Assembly (NCBI RefSeq): GCF_958979055.1 | Contig: NC_084894.1 | Coordinates: 25,876,116-25,940,115 of the forward strand | DNA length: 64,000 bases | Direction of reading: 5' to 3' | Origin: Alnus glutinosa | Lineage: Eukaryota; Streptophyta; Magnoliopsida; Fagales; Betulaceae | In this document: positions 23,901 to 33,303 of the stretch, in pieces | Numbering within the stretch: the first letter of the stretch is position 1 | Layout of the letters: each line of letters starts with the position of its first letter | Position numbers and translations under genes: made by a program | Notes under the pieces: model-generated | Told to the model about the DNA's origin: nothing | The model's database searches: none | Seen by the model: the letters and a program-made list of their open reading frames with translations, nothing else

Positions 23901-25254
23901 GGTTAAACCTATCACTATTCGTACTGTGTTGTCTATAGCTGTTTCTGCAGGTTGGGAGATTCGACAAGTAGATGTCAGCAATGCCTTCCTCCATGGTCTT
24001 CTTCAAGAGACTGTATATATGGCTCAACCCCCTGGATTTCAGCATCCTCAATATCCAGCAGCTGTTTGCAAGCTACGTAAAGCCATCTATGGCTTAAAAC
24101 AGGCACCACGTGCGTGGTTCTCGCGCCTAAGTGCTCGGTTGATTGATCTGAAATTTAAAAGCTCCAAGTCAGATTCATCGTTGTTTATCTACAAAGCTAA
24201 AGGGATCACCATCTTTGTGCTCATATACGTTGACGACATCATCATTACCGACTCACATCCAGAAACCATATCTCAGCTCATCAACGATCTTCATGACTCC
24301 TTTGCACTCAAGGATCTCGGTCGTCTCAATTTCTTTCTTGGTATTGAGGCTACATGGCACCCGGATGGTCTTCATCTTTCACAACAAAGATACATCCATG
24401 ATCTTCTCACAAAGACAAATATGCTCCTTGCCAAACCGATATCTACTCCCTTATCGGCCTCTACCACTCTCAGCCGTTTTGAAGGCTCAACCGTCACAGA
24501 TCCAACCACATATCGGAGCACAGTAGGGTCTCTTCAATATCTATCTCTCACTCGACCGGACATTGCCTTCGCCGTCAACAAAGTCTCACAATTTATGCAG
24601 GATCCTAGGGACTCTCACTGGTCTGCAGTTAAGCGCATCCTGCGCTACTTGAAGTCCACAATTTCTCATACATTCTGCATCCACAAGACCTCCTCCAAGC
24701 AACTCACTGCCTACTCAGATTCAGATTGGGCCAGCTGTCCAGATGACAGGCGTTCTACCTCCGGCTATTGTGTTCTTCTTGGTAAAAATATTCTTTCATG
24801 GAGCTCCAAAAAGCAACCAACAGTTTCACGCTCCAGTACTGAATCTGAGTACAAAGCTATTGCCAATGCAGCTGCTGAATTAACATGGATTCAAACTCTA
24901 CTTCATGAACTTGGTGCTACATCTCCTATGCAACCGGTATTGTATTGTGATAACATTGGTGCCACCTACCTCGTCTCAAATCCTATCTATCATGCTCGCA
25001 CAAAGCATATAGAAATTGACTATCATTTCGTCCGAGATATGGTTGCCAAGAAGACTCTACAAGTTTGCTTCATCTCTGGGAAAGATCAGCTAGCCGACAT
25101 CCTTACGAAGTCACTTGCTGCTGCCAGATTCAGCATGCTTCGATCCAACCTCAACGTGCAACTTCCCATGTCGAGTTTGAGGGGGCGTATTGGATTAGAT
25201 AACGTAGAAGACTTATCGGCTAGTGATAACACCAAAGTATCCGAGTTAGAGTAG
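20977..25254 (+). CDS. Copia gag-pol polyprotein, intact (1425 aa)
   Basis: One ORF encodes all retrotransposition proteins in the Copia order. Gag (about residues 1-330) carries a UBN2-type region (QSVSAYFQKAQGFANLLAAIG) and a CCHC knuckle CQVCHKQGHTAATC near residue 297. The protease DTGSN is near 343. Pre-integrase HLRLGHPA is followed by an integrase core with D540, D603 (SDNGGEF) and E637 (VERKHRH). RT has WVFRIKRKANGDIERYKARL and catalytic YVDD at 1084-1087; RNase H has YSDSDWASCPDDRRS, SSTESEYKA and HIEIDYHFVRD. The start ATG at 20977 lies 18 bp after the PBS. The ORF runs 67 bp into the 3' LTR and stops at TAG 25252-25254, exactly one of the few LTR differences (TAT in the 5' LTR). 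An Ale/Retrofit-like lineage is a guess from the short LTR and gag style. Confidence 0.96.
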   Translation: MAIPTSETESTQTSNPPPISSTVTPPASLPHIHNVHHHISEKLTQENYILWKFLMVPFLEGQNLFGYVDGTIPQPPKLIPDSTSGLLITNPAHLSWFHQDRMIFSAIISTLSVETLPHVIGLTTSRDVWTTLETLFAAQSQSRILQLKQQLSNLKKGTQSVSAYFQKAQGFANLLAAIGKPIDNSELISHILAGLGVDYDPLVTSVTTRQDSIPLNDLYGYMLSYEQRLEAHKSVLEVNISTANMAQRQNPSSSRNNRGPNSGYRNFNFSRGRGRGRGRGPPPHHFSGPGQFQRPICQVCHKQGHTAATCWYRFEQGHQADNSPMNANLAAVSSASDSQWYHDTGSNVHLTNDFSNLNMHAEEYHGNDQIQVGNGQGLHISNSGRGLLPTPSRNFHLFSLFHVPQIQKNLISVNQFTRDNNVFIEFHPTFFCVKDLRTRQLLLQGPSKLGLYPWPSSSSSLSRSLAAFIGEKVPLDQWHLRLGHPASPIVNQVVQLHKLPVSPAKSSSICSPCQQGKSHRFHFSYSPSISNSPLQLLFLDVWGPASVTSVNNNRFYLSVVDDFSKYTWLFPLAFKSEVCATFLRFKQLVETFFNTKIKSVQSDNGGEFLPLQKSLNSMGVSYRLSCPYTHHQMGTVERKHRHIVETGLSLLATASVPFTFWDTAFETATYLINRLPSKVTKKMSPYECLFHSIPDYKYLKIFGCECWPFLRPYNSFKLSFRSSSCVFIGYSKNHLGYKCLHIPSGKVYIARHVVFNENSFPFLTSKSNTSSSSPQIPSSLLVPYVPSSIPPISRSSQNTPSIPPSSTSASSPIEPLTTSPTLQPPVNSESPSNSELTPSPEPLPILPTRVHGMTTRSQNLIHKPYTFTDGRVKYPPPQALTATIAAHEDEPTCYSQASKNPEWRAAMNNEFDALLKNGTWSLVPFSPQMNVVGSKWVFRIKRKANGDIERYKARLVAKGFHQQPGIDFAETYSPVVKPITIRTVLSIAVSAGWEIRQVDVSNAFLHGLLQETVYMAQPPGFQHPQYPAAVCKLRKAIYGLKQAPRAWFSRLSARLIDLKFKSSKSDSSLFIYKAKGITIFVLIYVDDIIITDSHPETISQLINDLHDSFALKDLGRLNFFLGIEATWHPDGLHLSQQRYIHDLLTKTNMLLAKPISTPLSASTTLSRFEGSTVTDPTTYRSTVGSLQYLSLTRPDIAFAVNKVSQFMQDPRDSHWSAVKRILRYLKSTISHTFCIHKTSSKQLTAYSDSDWASCPDDRRSTSGYCVLLGKNILSWSSKKQPTVSRSSTESEYKAIANAAAELTWIQTLLHELGATSPMQPVLYCDNIGATYLVSNPIYHARTKHIEIDYHFVRDMVAKKTLQVCFISGKDQLADILTKSLAAARFSMLRSNLNVQLPMSSLRGRIGLDNVEDLSASDNTKVSELE
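25173..25187 (+). other. Polypurine tract of Copia element
   Basis: gagtttgagggggcg lies directly before the 3' LTR start at 25188. It is inside the coding frame, because the ORF continues into the LTR. Confidence 0.8.
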
Positions 25255-25507
25255 GACTCTTTCTCTATTGATAAACTCTAAACTAGTTGAGTTGTGTTAA
25301 ACTAGGTCTCTAGAGTTATACTAGACTAGTTGAGTTGTGATAAACTAGGTCTCTAGAGTTATAAGATAACTAAGAGAGTTTGTGTTTTAGTCAACTACAT
25401 GTAAATCACATCTAGAGTTTATCTAGATGATTCGGTTCTCTATATAAACAAACACACTGCAGTACATTCAGGTATGCAGATTATTCCAAATATCATGTAA
25501 TTCTATA
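25188..25507 (+). repeat. Copia 3' LTR (320 bp)
   Basis: Same length as the 5' LTR, with a T-to-G change creating the ORF stop and a G-to-A change near 25456. It is followed by the AATGC duplication at 25508-25512. Confidence 0.93.
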
Positions 25508-25512
25508 AATGC

Positions 25513-27135
25513 CCTTAGAGAACCGGGTTTTCTGGATTTTCGGGTTGCGGGTCACTGGGTCGCGGGTCGTACCGGTTCTGGGTCACGGATCTACAGGGTT
25601 AGGCCGGAAAACACCTTGGCAAGTCGGAAATCGGCTTCTGGCCGTCATACATGGAGGATCGGACCTCCGGAAGGTTCGGGTTTGGCTCACGGGTCCACGA
25701 ACTGCCCGGGTTCTTCCTTCACGGGTCAAGCGGGTTGCGGGTCACGGCACTTGGGCTCCGCCGAAAATCGTCGGCTTTGGCTCAACAAATCACCAACTAA
25801 AAATGACCAAATTTGAAACCACATAATCCTCAAAGTTCATCTCCAATTAAGCTAACATCAACCTTAGAACATAAACAAACTTAACCCCTAACAAATAGTC
25901 ATAAACTAACATAACTATCCCATTTACAAATACAAACCAGATTTGGGGTTTTCATCAAAATACCCATCAAAATTATCTTTATAACTATTACACATACCAA
26001 ATATTAATACCTAAAACATCACATGGCCAGGATAGGAAATCTCATCTTTAAAAACCATTTCTAATTCGGTTAGCAACATGAGTAAACTCAAAATCATATC
26101 TCCACAATTTCTAGTTCAAATCCACCATCCAGAATCAACTAACGTAATCAACCATGAAAGTTACAAGAAACAAAACCCTAAGATAAAAACACCATTAGGC
26201 CATTACTGCCAAGAATCACCATAAACCCTAAATTTTCCTCATCTAAATCAAATCCCATAAAATCCATACCCATTTTCGGATTCAATCCAAAAACATAAAC
26301 AAAATTAAACTATAAGATTTCAACCTAAATCAACCCAAATATAAATTCCAAAACACTTAGGATAATCCAATAATTTGCTTGAAAATTACCTAATAAAATA
26401 GAGCTCAAGAACCACAGAAAATCGTCACTGTTTTCGCCGGAAATCCATACCGGGACTGTCGGAGAACTCGCCGGAATTCGACACTGGAGGATCGGCCACG
26501 TAGCTCCGTCGAAGAATCCCTGAACGGCCGGATCTCCCTCGGCACTCCCTCTCTGTTTCGCCTCTGCCAGACCCGTCGGGATTCGGGTGAATCGGGTTCA
26601 GTTGGGTTGCACGGTCCCTGGGTTTTTCTTCTTCTTCGGTTCGCACCCCTTCGGTTTCATCTCTCACCCTCTCGATCTCATCTCTCGATCTCTCCCTCTG
26701 AAACTCTCTCTCCGATCTCACACTCTCGTTCGGTGAAAAGAAGAAGAAAGGAGAAGAAATGAAGAACAGAGAAGAAGTAGAAAGAAGAACAATAAGAAGA
26801 GAAGAAGAGACGAAGCAGTCGTGGACTGCTGTCCACCAAGGAGAAAAAGAAGAAAAAAGAAAAGAAAGAAAAGAGGAGGAAAAGTAAAATGGATAAGGGA
26901 CATGTGGCAGATTGTGAATGGCTGTGAGGGATTTCTTTTTATTTAAAGCCCCTTACTTATATAAATTACAATACAACCCCATTTTATAAAAACTCTATCA
27001 TTTAACAATTAACATTTGGCCCTACATAATTTTAAACCACACCTTTGTTAATATAATTAATTACTCACTCAACTAGGACCCACTATGATACTACAATTAT
27101 ATTCCTATTAATTTTTCTTGGTCTTCACATCTGAT
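25513..27135 (+). other. Right part of the copy B element: no gene seen
   Basis: A GC-rich stretch (25520-25790) with many cgggt motifs is followed by AT-rich sequence, then a second GC-rich, CT-rich stretch at 26420-26720 with repeated ctctcgatctc and a purine-rich block at 26740-26885. The ORFs here are low-complexity (Arg/Glu-rich or Phe/Leu-rich) and not credible. There is no recognisable domain. Confidence 0.55.
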
Positions 27136-27230
27136 TGTGACGTCCCACATCGCCTGGGAATGAGGATGTGCTTATATGTATAAATGCACCATTTATGACA
27201 CAACGCGTTTTAAAGCCGTGATGGTTATGA

Positions 27231-27302
27231 ACCTATCAGAACTCCGCAGTTAAGCGTGCTTCTGCGAGAGCAATCCCAGGATGGGTGACCTCCTGGGAAG
27301 TC
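27231..27302 (+). repeat. 5S rRNA-like segment in Cassandra 5' LTR
   Basis: It matches the 3' two thirds of plant 5S rRNA: atcagaactccgcagttaag, then gcgagag, then aggatgggtgacctcctggg. These hold the RNA polymerase III internal control regions (box A, intermediate element, box C). The normal 5' part of 5S is absent, so this is not an rRNA gene but may act as an internal promoter. Confidence 0.9.
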
Positions 27303-27550
27303 TGGTATGGGGAGCCAAAAGCGGACAGTATTGTGTCATTGGGGGTGGATCGTTACAAATGGTATCAGAGCCATTGCCCAGCCTAAGATGGTGGGAGCGT
27401 GCACAAGCCCAATGAGGGACGCCAGCGGGGACGCTGGGTCCAAAGAGGGGGTGATTGTGACGTCCCACATCGCCTGGGAATGAGGATGTGCTTATATGTA
27501 TAAATGCATCATTTATGACACAACGCGTTTTAAAGCCGTGATGGTTATGA

Positions 27551-27622
27551 ACCTATCAGAACTCCGCAGTTAAGCGTGTTTCTGCGAGAGCAATCCCAGG
27601 ATGGGTGACCTCCTGGGAAGTC
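27551..27622 (+). repeat. 5S rRNA-like segment in Cassandra 3' LTR
   Basis: Partner of the 27231 segment with a C-to-T change in the box A region (gcgtgtttctg instead of gcgtgcttctg). Otherwise the control regions are the same. Confidence 0.9.
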
Positions 27623-27677
27623 TGGTATGGGGAGCCAAAAGCGGACAATATTGTGTTATTGGGAGTGGGTCGTTACA

Positions 27678-29662
27678 CTCCCTACGGTAACTTGCAGCTC
27701 AATCGATCCCAAAGGCATCACCTGCTCCCCTGCGAATCCCACTAAAGGGAAACGAAAGGTAGAAACTTTCTCTCTACTAATCTTCATCAGATCAAAGGCC
27801 GACTTATACAGGATGTCTGCGGAACTGCCGTTGTCTACCAAGACCCGATGTATCTTGTGATTCGCTATCACCATGGTCACCACTAGGGCATCCGAGTTGG
27901 GTAGATAAACCCTTTCATAATCCTTATCCGAAAAGGTGATAGCCAACTTCTCTCGCTTTGTAGTTTTCAACGGCCTCGCGACCGAATAAATGGACACTTC
28001 CCTCATTTTTCTTGCATAAGATTTGCGAGCTGAATAAGTTTCGCCCCCTCCTCCAAAACCTCCGGCTATGGTCTAAATTTTGGGGAAGTTCCCCGAGCCA
28101 TCCTGTCGCCCGCGACTCCTGCTCCGTTCTCGTTGGGGCGGCCTTCCCGCCTGAAAGTCGCCTTCGGGTTGTCGAGCCGGCCTCCTTTCTAGTCGCCTCC
28201 CCGTACGTGCGTCTCGTCTGGACGAACCCTGATCTCCAGTTAACCTATTCGGCGGGTGTTTCACCGTTAGGTCTTCATGCTTTCCTAAGAAGCGCGTTAG
28301 CTTACCGTCAGCTATAAACTTCTCGATCATCTCCTTCAGGGCGATGCAAGTGTTGGTTCAGTGGCCGTACGAATCATGGTAGTGGCAATATTTGTGGCGG
28401 TTATGAGGAAGCGGCCGGCCCTTTATTGGAGACGGATCCTTATAGTCCGGGTCTTTCTTAATCTCCATAAGAATTTCCCTGGCAGGGGCATTAACAGGCG
28501 TCCAACTGTAATTTTCAACCCTCTTGACGGGCCTACGTTGGGCGAACTCTTTCCTTGGTGGGCTGTCCTCTGCTTTGACTTTCCTCCATCCACAGAATTC
28601 CCTTTCGTGACCTCCTCCGTTTCTCGGAACGCCCAAAGGGTTTCTTCCTGGTTCACGAACTCCTCTGCCTGATCGTAAAACTCCTGCAACCTTTCAGCCG
28701 GTCTCCTTGCCAAATCCGCAATGAGGGCACCATCCTTCTTGATACCTTGATATATGGCACAGTGAATGAATTGCTAGTTCTGACTATCTGCGGCTAACCT
28801 CTCTTGGTTGAAGCGGAGCAGGTAACTTCTCAATGACTCCTGAGGGCCTTGCTTAATGGTCATTAACTGTTGAGCAGGCTTCTTCCGGACAATACCGGCC
28901 ATAAATTGAGACGCGAACTTCCTGGCGAGGCTTTGGAAGTTCGAGATCGAGCGGGGGCGACAGAGTCCTGAACCATTCCCGAGCTCCCCCCGCCAAAGTA
29001 AGGGGAAAAGCTCGGCATGCAACCTCGTCTGGCGTAGTGTGTAGCACCATGTGTGCGCGAAAACTCGCCAAATGTTCGATGGGGTCCCCCAATCCTGTAT
29101 ATACGAGTATTTCGGGCATTTTGAACTTACTTGGGAGTTGGCACGACATTATCCGGTCAGTGAAGGGGGACACAGCAGTGGAGAACAAGCTATCAGTCAA
29201 CAAAGCTTTCCCCTTAGCTCCCGCTTGAGTGGAACCCATCAAGTAGTCACACTGCTGCTCTAACTTAGTTAACTTCTCAACCCACTTCTTTTTCACCTTT
29301 TCACTCTTCCTCGTAAGGTTAGCAAGCTCAACATCACTGTTGGACTCACTCTCATCTTCGACCGCTTCTTCCGAACGCCCACCTTCGCGTTCAAGGTTCA
29401 TCTGGTCACCCTGTGACAAGTCTTCTTGAGTTTTTTGTCGTTCCGTGCGGTCTCGTTCATGCAACTCCTTCTCAAGTCGCGCTACTTTTTCATTCAAGCG
29501 AACTATCTCCACCTGGGGGTCATGTGAAGCCCCTACTTCTTCACGCATATTTTCTTTAGTCATACTTCTTCGAGTTAACCGCGTACTCACCATGGAAGGT
29601 TTCAAGTATGCTTATGTTGGCGGGAACACGTGACCACGTCGTTCCCACAGACGGCGCCAAAG
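27678..29662 (-). mobile_element. Tat-lineage Ty3/Gypsy, gag and protease (degenerate)
   Basis: From 29605 down there is gag: a charged coiled-coil-like N-terminus, then the capsid region (KMPEILVYTGLGDPIEHLAS, AFPLTLAGGAREWFRTLSP). After a frame change come FASQFMAGIVRKKPAQQLM and LRSYLLRFNQERL (29022-28774), then FYDQAEEFVNQEE and a CCHC-like stretch KYCHYHDSYGH (28400 area). Protease (28006-27678) has IANHKIHRVLVDNGSSADIL, with the catalytic DNGSS of the Tat group. At least three frame changes or stops interrupt gag. It joins 14528-17034 across the copy B insertion. Confidence 0.92.
29641..29661 (-). other. Primer-binding site of Tat Gypsy element
   Basis: On the minus strand TTTGGCGCCGTCTGTGGGAAC directly follows the LTR end GCATCAACA. 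This TTGGCGCCGTCTGTGGGAA form is common in plant Tat-type elements. Confidence 0.88.
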
Positions 29663-30355
29663 TGTTGATGCTAAATTTTTGGAATGTGACGTGTTAGCTT
29701 TTGGTTGGTCTACGAACTTCGAATTGCTTGAGACAGTCAACCTTGAAGAGATTCCTTCAATGCCCTGCAAGACAAAGGGCCGGCGGGGTTTCCCGGCCAC
29801 GCCCTCTCCGACGATCAAGTTAGAAGAAATTCAACGAGAGGGAATTGATAGTTTTTTAGAGAAGAGAGTTGTTTGCCTATGTTTTTTTGTTCTTCTTTGG
29901 ACTACCTTTTATCTAGTTATTCTTCTCATTTTCTTATCCGTACAACCATTTATTACTCTGAGATGCTTATCTTTTCCTAATTAATCCTCTCTCGCGGACC
30001 CAGATGGTCATCTTCTGCTACAGCTCATGCTTTCCTAAATGGCGGCGGTCGACATTAAGTAGTAAGACAAGGGCTTTAAATGAGGTGATTACATCATTTA
30101 AAGCCCCCCATTTAATGTTTGAATCCTCCTCTTCCTTCGTCCGGACTTACTCGTCTTATAGCCGTTGAACCTTACCCTGAGTCCGGGGTTTCCAACAGTG
30201 CCATTGGGAATTTCCCTAACAATATAAAAATTACGAATTCTCAAGAATCAACGTACGGTACAACTATTGAAATAATTACATATGACCCACGTTGGATCTG
30301 TAAACATTCTACGAAATCCAGGGGTTAAATGCTTCACGTGAAGTAGTTGGCAACA
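29663..30355 (-). repeat. LTR of Tat Gypsy element (693 bp; 5' LTR on the minus strand)
   Basis: On the minus strand it starts TGTTGCCAAC (30355) and ends GCATCAACA (29663), a TGTTG...CAACA inverted end pair. It abuts the primer-binding site on the inner side. The outer 5 bp are CCTTA (30356-30360); the partner duplication would lie beyond the left end of the window. Confidence 0.82.
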
Positions 30356-31291
30356 CCTTAAAGCGAAATAGAAGTTTGATGGGGGTAAAACCACTCCGAA
30401 AACAAAAGGAGGCGATTTTTTTTCCTCTGAAGGCAGAAAACTCCTTTGAGCGTGTTTCTGGAGAAGGGGGTTGGTTTATCTCATCTTGCTCAAGGTTGGA
30501 GATGTTGTCTTTTATGTTTTATTGTGGTTTTCTTCCGGTTAGTGGGGTGTAATGGCGGACGATTTCCCACATTTCCAGCTTTGGGTTTCTTTCATGGATC
30601 TTCTGGTCGGATTTGTGACGCTCGGTGCTGACATCGGATAGGGGATCTTTGCTACGTCGAAGCTCGGTTGAATGGCTAAACTAAAAGACGCTAATCACAC
30701 AGGTCCTGTCCGTGGTTGTCTGTTGCAGAGGTGGCCTATGGATTGATACTGGAACGGCGGTTGTTGGGTGAAAAAGGGATCGACGATTTTCGGCAGTTTT
30801 GGTCCACTGATTATCTCGCGGCAGGCGCAAAGTGCGGTATTGAACGGTTAATCCGGAACTGCTTCGGTGATACAGGGTGTTTTTTCGAATGCGGCTTGTA
30901 GGGGCGATCTTCCAGGAACGGTTTTCAGATTCCTTTGGAGTCTGCTAACTGTTGAGCAAAAAGGGGAAATGTCCGGCTGTGCTTTTGTAGTTATTTTCTT
31001 TTTTGTTTGTTTGTGTCCGGTTGTTGTTTAATGCACCTGCTGTGTTGTATTTTTAAAATCATAACTAGTTTACAAAAGCCCTCTTCAAACAAAGTTTTAT
31101 GTTAACGAAGAAGTATTTTCTGTTGTTTAGGTTTTTTGAGCAGCTGTATTATGTAATGGTCTTAGTCTATTTTGCCTGGGTAGAAAAAATTCTAACCACT
31201 GTGCCTCTGACTTGGTGTAAAGGATTGATTGTAACCCTGTACATTTGACTAGTTGGTCTCTTTTAATATATTAGAAGGGATTTTTTTTTTA

Positions 31292-31298
<7 letters not shown>
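30356..31298. other. Intergenic, no gene recognised (possible LINE tail)
   Basis: Mixed-composition sequence with only ~60-codon ORFs. The right end (gactagttggtctcttttaatatattagaagggattttt, split here by eye) resembles the 3' end of plant LINE elements. No reverse transcriptase domain is present, so the assignment is weak. Confidence 0.3.

Positions 31299-31337
<39 letters not shown>
31299..31337. repeat. TA microsatellite
   Basis: About 19 AT repeats in an AT-rich context. Confidence 0.95.
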
Positions 31338-31340
<3 letters not shown>

Positions 31341-33303
31341 TTTATTTAATAATTATTTTCCTTGCTTTTAAAATTTTACATTTTATTGCTAGTAATAAAT
31401 TTTTCTGCAATTTTTTTTTTAGATTCAATTTTATATGTATATATTTTAATTCTTCTATGTTTAAAGCTTTTCATAACTAATGCATATTTCTAACATACAT
31501 TTTATAATTGAAAATATTATAAATAAAAAGTTGACCTAAAGAAATAATAGAATAAAACCTGATTTTTCAAAGACGCTTCACTCTATAATAAAATAATGTA
31601 ACACTTTTAACCTGCATAAGACATTTATTTTTAATAACTAGTAACTAATTTATACACACAATAATAAACTGCATCTTTCATAGTTCGATATGCCTAATAT
31701 TAGTTTATTAATATAAGTTTTTATTGAAAGAAAAATGTAATATTATTCTATTAAGTGAAGCAACCCCTTTCCCTTATTGTTTAGAGAAGAAAAGAAAATA
31801 AAAAAAAAAATAAAAAAAAAAAAAAAAAAAAAAAAATCCTGAGGTCGCATGGAAAATGACGGAAAACCAGAGAACAGCCACATCTTTTCATGTAAATGAC
31901 GTAAAAACAGAGAAAAGATGTGGCTGTGACCTTTTCATCTTCATCTCCAGAAATGACTATAGCCGGCTATTTAATGACTATCAACAAATGAAGAGACATC
32001 AAGCTCTACACAGGAAAACAAGCGACTTTACTCTTTAAAGCCAGACTGGTGTGGAGGAGACATTGCCGACTTTAACTAGTGCGAGAGAATTGCCGAATGG
32101 ATTGGAGGAGAGGCCTTAATACATCTGACGGTTGGTTTTTCAATCTATGTGAGAGTTCTTTAATTTATTATTAAAAGAAAAGATAAATCACTGTATTAAC
32201 TTTTTTTTTCTTTTTTTTTTTGTTGGGAAAATCTTATGTTTCTGGCCTTACGGTGATTTAGAGTCTCTCAAAAGGGGAGTTAATGCATTTTCTTTTTTTT
32301 CCTTTCTTTAGTAAAATCGTTGTGCACTATAATTGGGACTTTTTTTTTTTGTTTTTTGTTTTTTTAACGACCCTCTTAATTTTTTTATATCAGAGCATCA
32401 ATACTATATTTGGAATTTTTTTTGCTAGAGGCATTAGGCTTGGGGGCCTTTTTCTATTGGAGGCCTTAAGCGGTCGCTTAGTAGAAGAGCCGGCCATGAC
32501 GCAGAAGTAAAGGGTATGAGCCCCACCTCAATGTGTCTTGTGTGAGTGTAGTTGTTGTGCAGAAGAAATACAAATATCACTTCTCATTAGCAAATAATTT
32601 GACGTATCAGCGTTGTGAGATATTAATTTTAAAATTAATAAAAAGTAATGATTTGATATAAAGTAAAACATATTTGTATAAAAAAACAATTGTATTATAG
32701 TAAATTTTTTATTTAAATAGTAATAAAAGTTATTAATATAATATAAAAAGTGAAAAAAATAAAAATATGTTGATGTTTGTTATTGAAAAATGTAAAAAAT
32801 AAAAAATAAAATATAAAAAGTCTCTCTCCAACTACTCTGCACATTCGTGAGCGTTTCCAAACATAGCCAAAGTGTTACGAAAACTTCTCCACCAAGAATG
32901 CTACAGGTGGTAGACAAAAGTCATAAACATGATGCACCATGAAGTAAAGTGATGAAAATTTCTCTATGAAAAATGCTACAAGTGAGACAAAAGTCAATGA
33001 AAAATGCTAGAGTTTTTCTTAATATTTTTCTTTTTTATTTTATTTTATATTCATTTGAAAGATATAAATGTAATAAAAAAATTATATTTATGTTCTTCTA
33101 AATAGCATGAATATAATTTTTAAATTATTTTTATTATATGAATACCAAAAAAAAGCAGTAAAATTTTTTTTAGTATTCTCAAATTCAATTACTGGGCTTC
33201 TCCACGGAGAATTCTACAGGTGAGACAAAAGTCAAAAAGTTGGAGAGGACTTGTGAGGACTTGTGAAATGCTCTTAAAGTTGTCTATGACCGAAAAAAAA
33301 AGG
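31338..33303. other. AT-rich 5' region of TNL1, no gene
   Basis: Contains poly-A at about 31797-31836, a 14-bp perfect inverted repeat at 31875-31926, and three copies of the phrase aatgctacaagtgagacaaaagtca (about 32900, 32965 and 33212). No credible ORF is present. Confidence 0.5.
31875..31926. repeat. Perfect 14-bp stem-loop
   Basis: cagccacatctttt (31875-31888) and its exact complement aaaagatgtggctg (31913-31926) are separated by 24 bases. Confidence 0.8.

Larger units (their letters stand above)
20626..25507 (+). mobile_element. Complete Ty1/Copia retrotransposon with non-canonical TA...TA ends
   Basis: Two 320-bp LTRs (20626-20945 and 25188-25507) start TATTGGATTAG and end AATTCTATA, so each LTR begins TA and ends TA instead of TG...CA. 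The AATGC duplication (20621-20625 and 25508-25512) fixes both ends. The PBS, a purine tract and one uninterrupted 1425-codon gag-pol ORF are present. I found only two LTR differences (near 20692 and 20894 against their partners), so insertion is recent and the copy could still be active. Confidence 0.96.
17035..27677 (+). mobile_element. Large non-coding LTR-type element, copy B (TGTGACGACC family), inserted in the Gypsy protease
   Basis: It starts TGTGACGACCCG at 17035 and its right limit is CGTTACA at 27677; CTCCC flanks both sides, and the protease reading ELQVTVGS then PPAQKTISVKF is continuous across the duplication. It contains the Copia element 20626-25507 and, at its right end, a Cassandra TRIM. 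The rest (17035-20625 and 25513-27135) has no coding potential. It matches copy A in reverse complement (for example 17620-17830 against 12070-12290, and 18770-18850 against 2420-2520). The right end is odd: the boundary coincides with the Cassandra 3' LTR instead of a CATTACA end as in copy A. Confidence 0.72.
27136..27677 (+). mobile_element. Cassandra-type TRIM retrotransposon (542 bp)
   Basis: Two 222-bp direct repeats (27136-27357 and 27456-27677) start TGTGACGTCCCACATCGCC and end CGTTACA. They flank a 98-bp interior that has only a Met-tRNA primer site (TGGTATCAGAGCC, 27360-27372) and a purine tract (caaagagggggtgat). Each repeat contains a 5S-rRNA-like segment. A TRIM whose LTRs carry 5S rRNA sequence is diagnostic of Cassandra, which has no genes and moves with help from other elements. 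No matching duplication is seen on its own left side (ctgat) and right side (ctccc). Confidence 0.93.

Noticed and set aside
26425-26903. Arg/Glu-rich and Phe/Leu-rich ORFs on the minus strand
   Set aside because: Low-complexity CT/GA tracts in a non-coding element, no start context or domain.
27231-27622. Two apparent 5S rRNA genes
   Set aside because: Only the 3' part of 5S is present and both lie at the same place in 222-bp LTRs; they are Cassandra sequence.
28012-29633. Several plus-strand ORFs of 60-103 codons
   Set aside because: Shadows of the minus-strand Gypsy gag-protease region.
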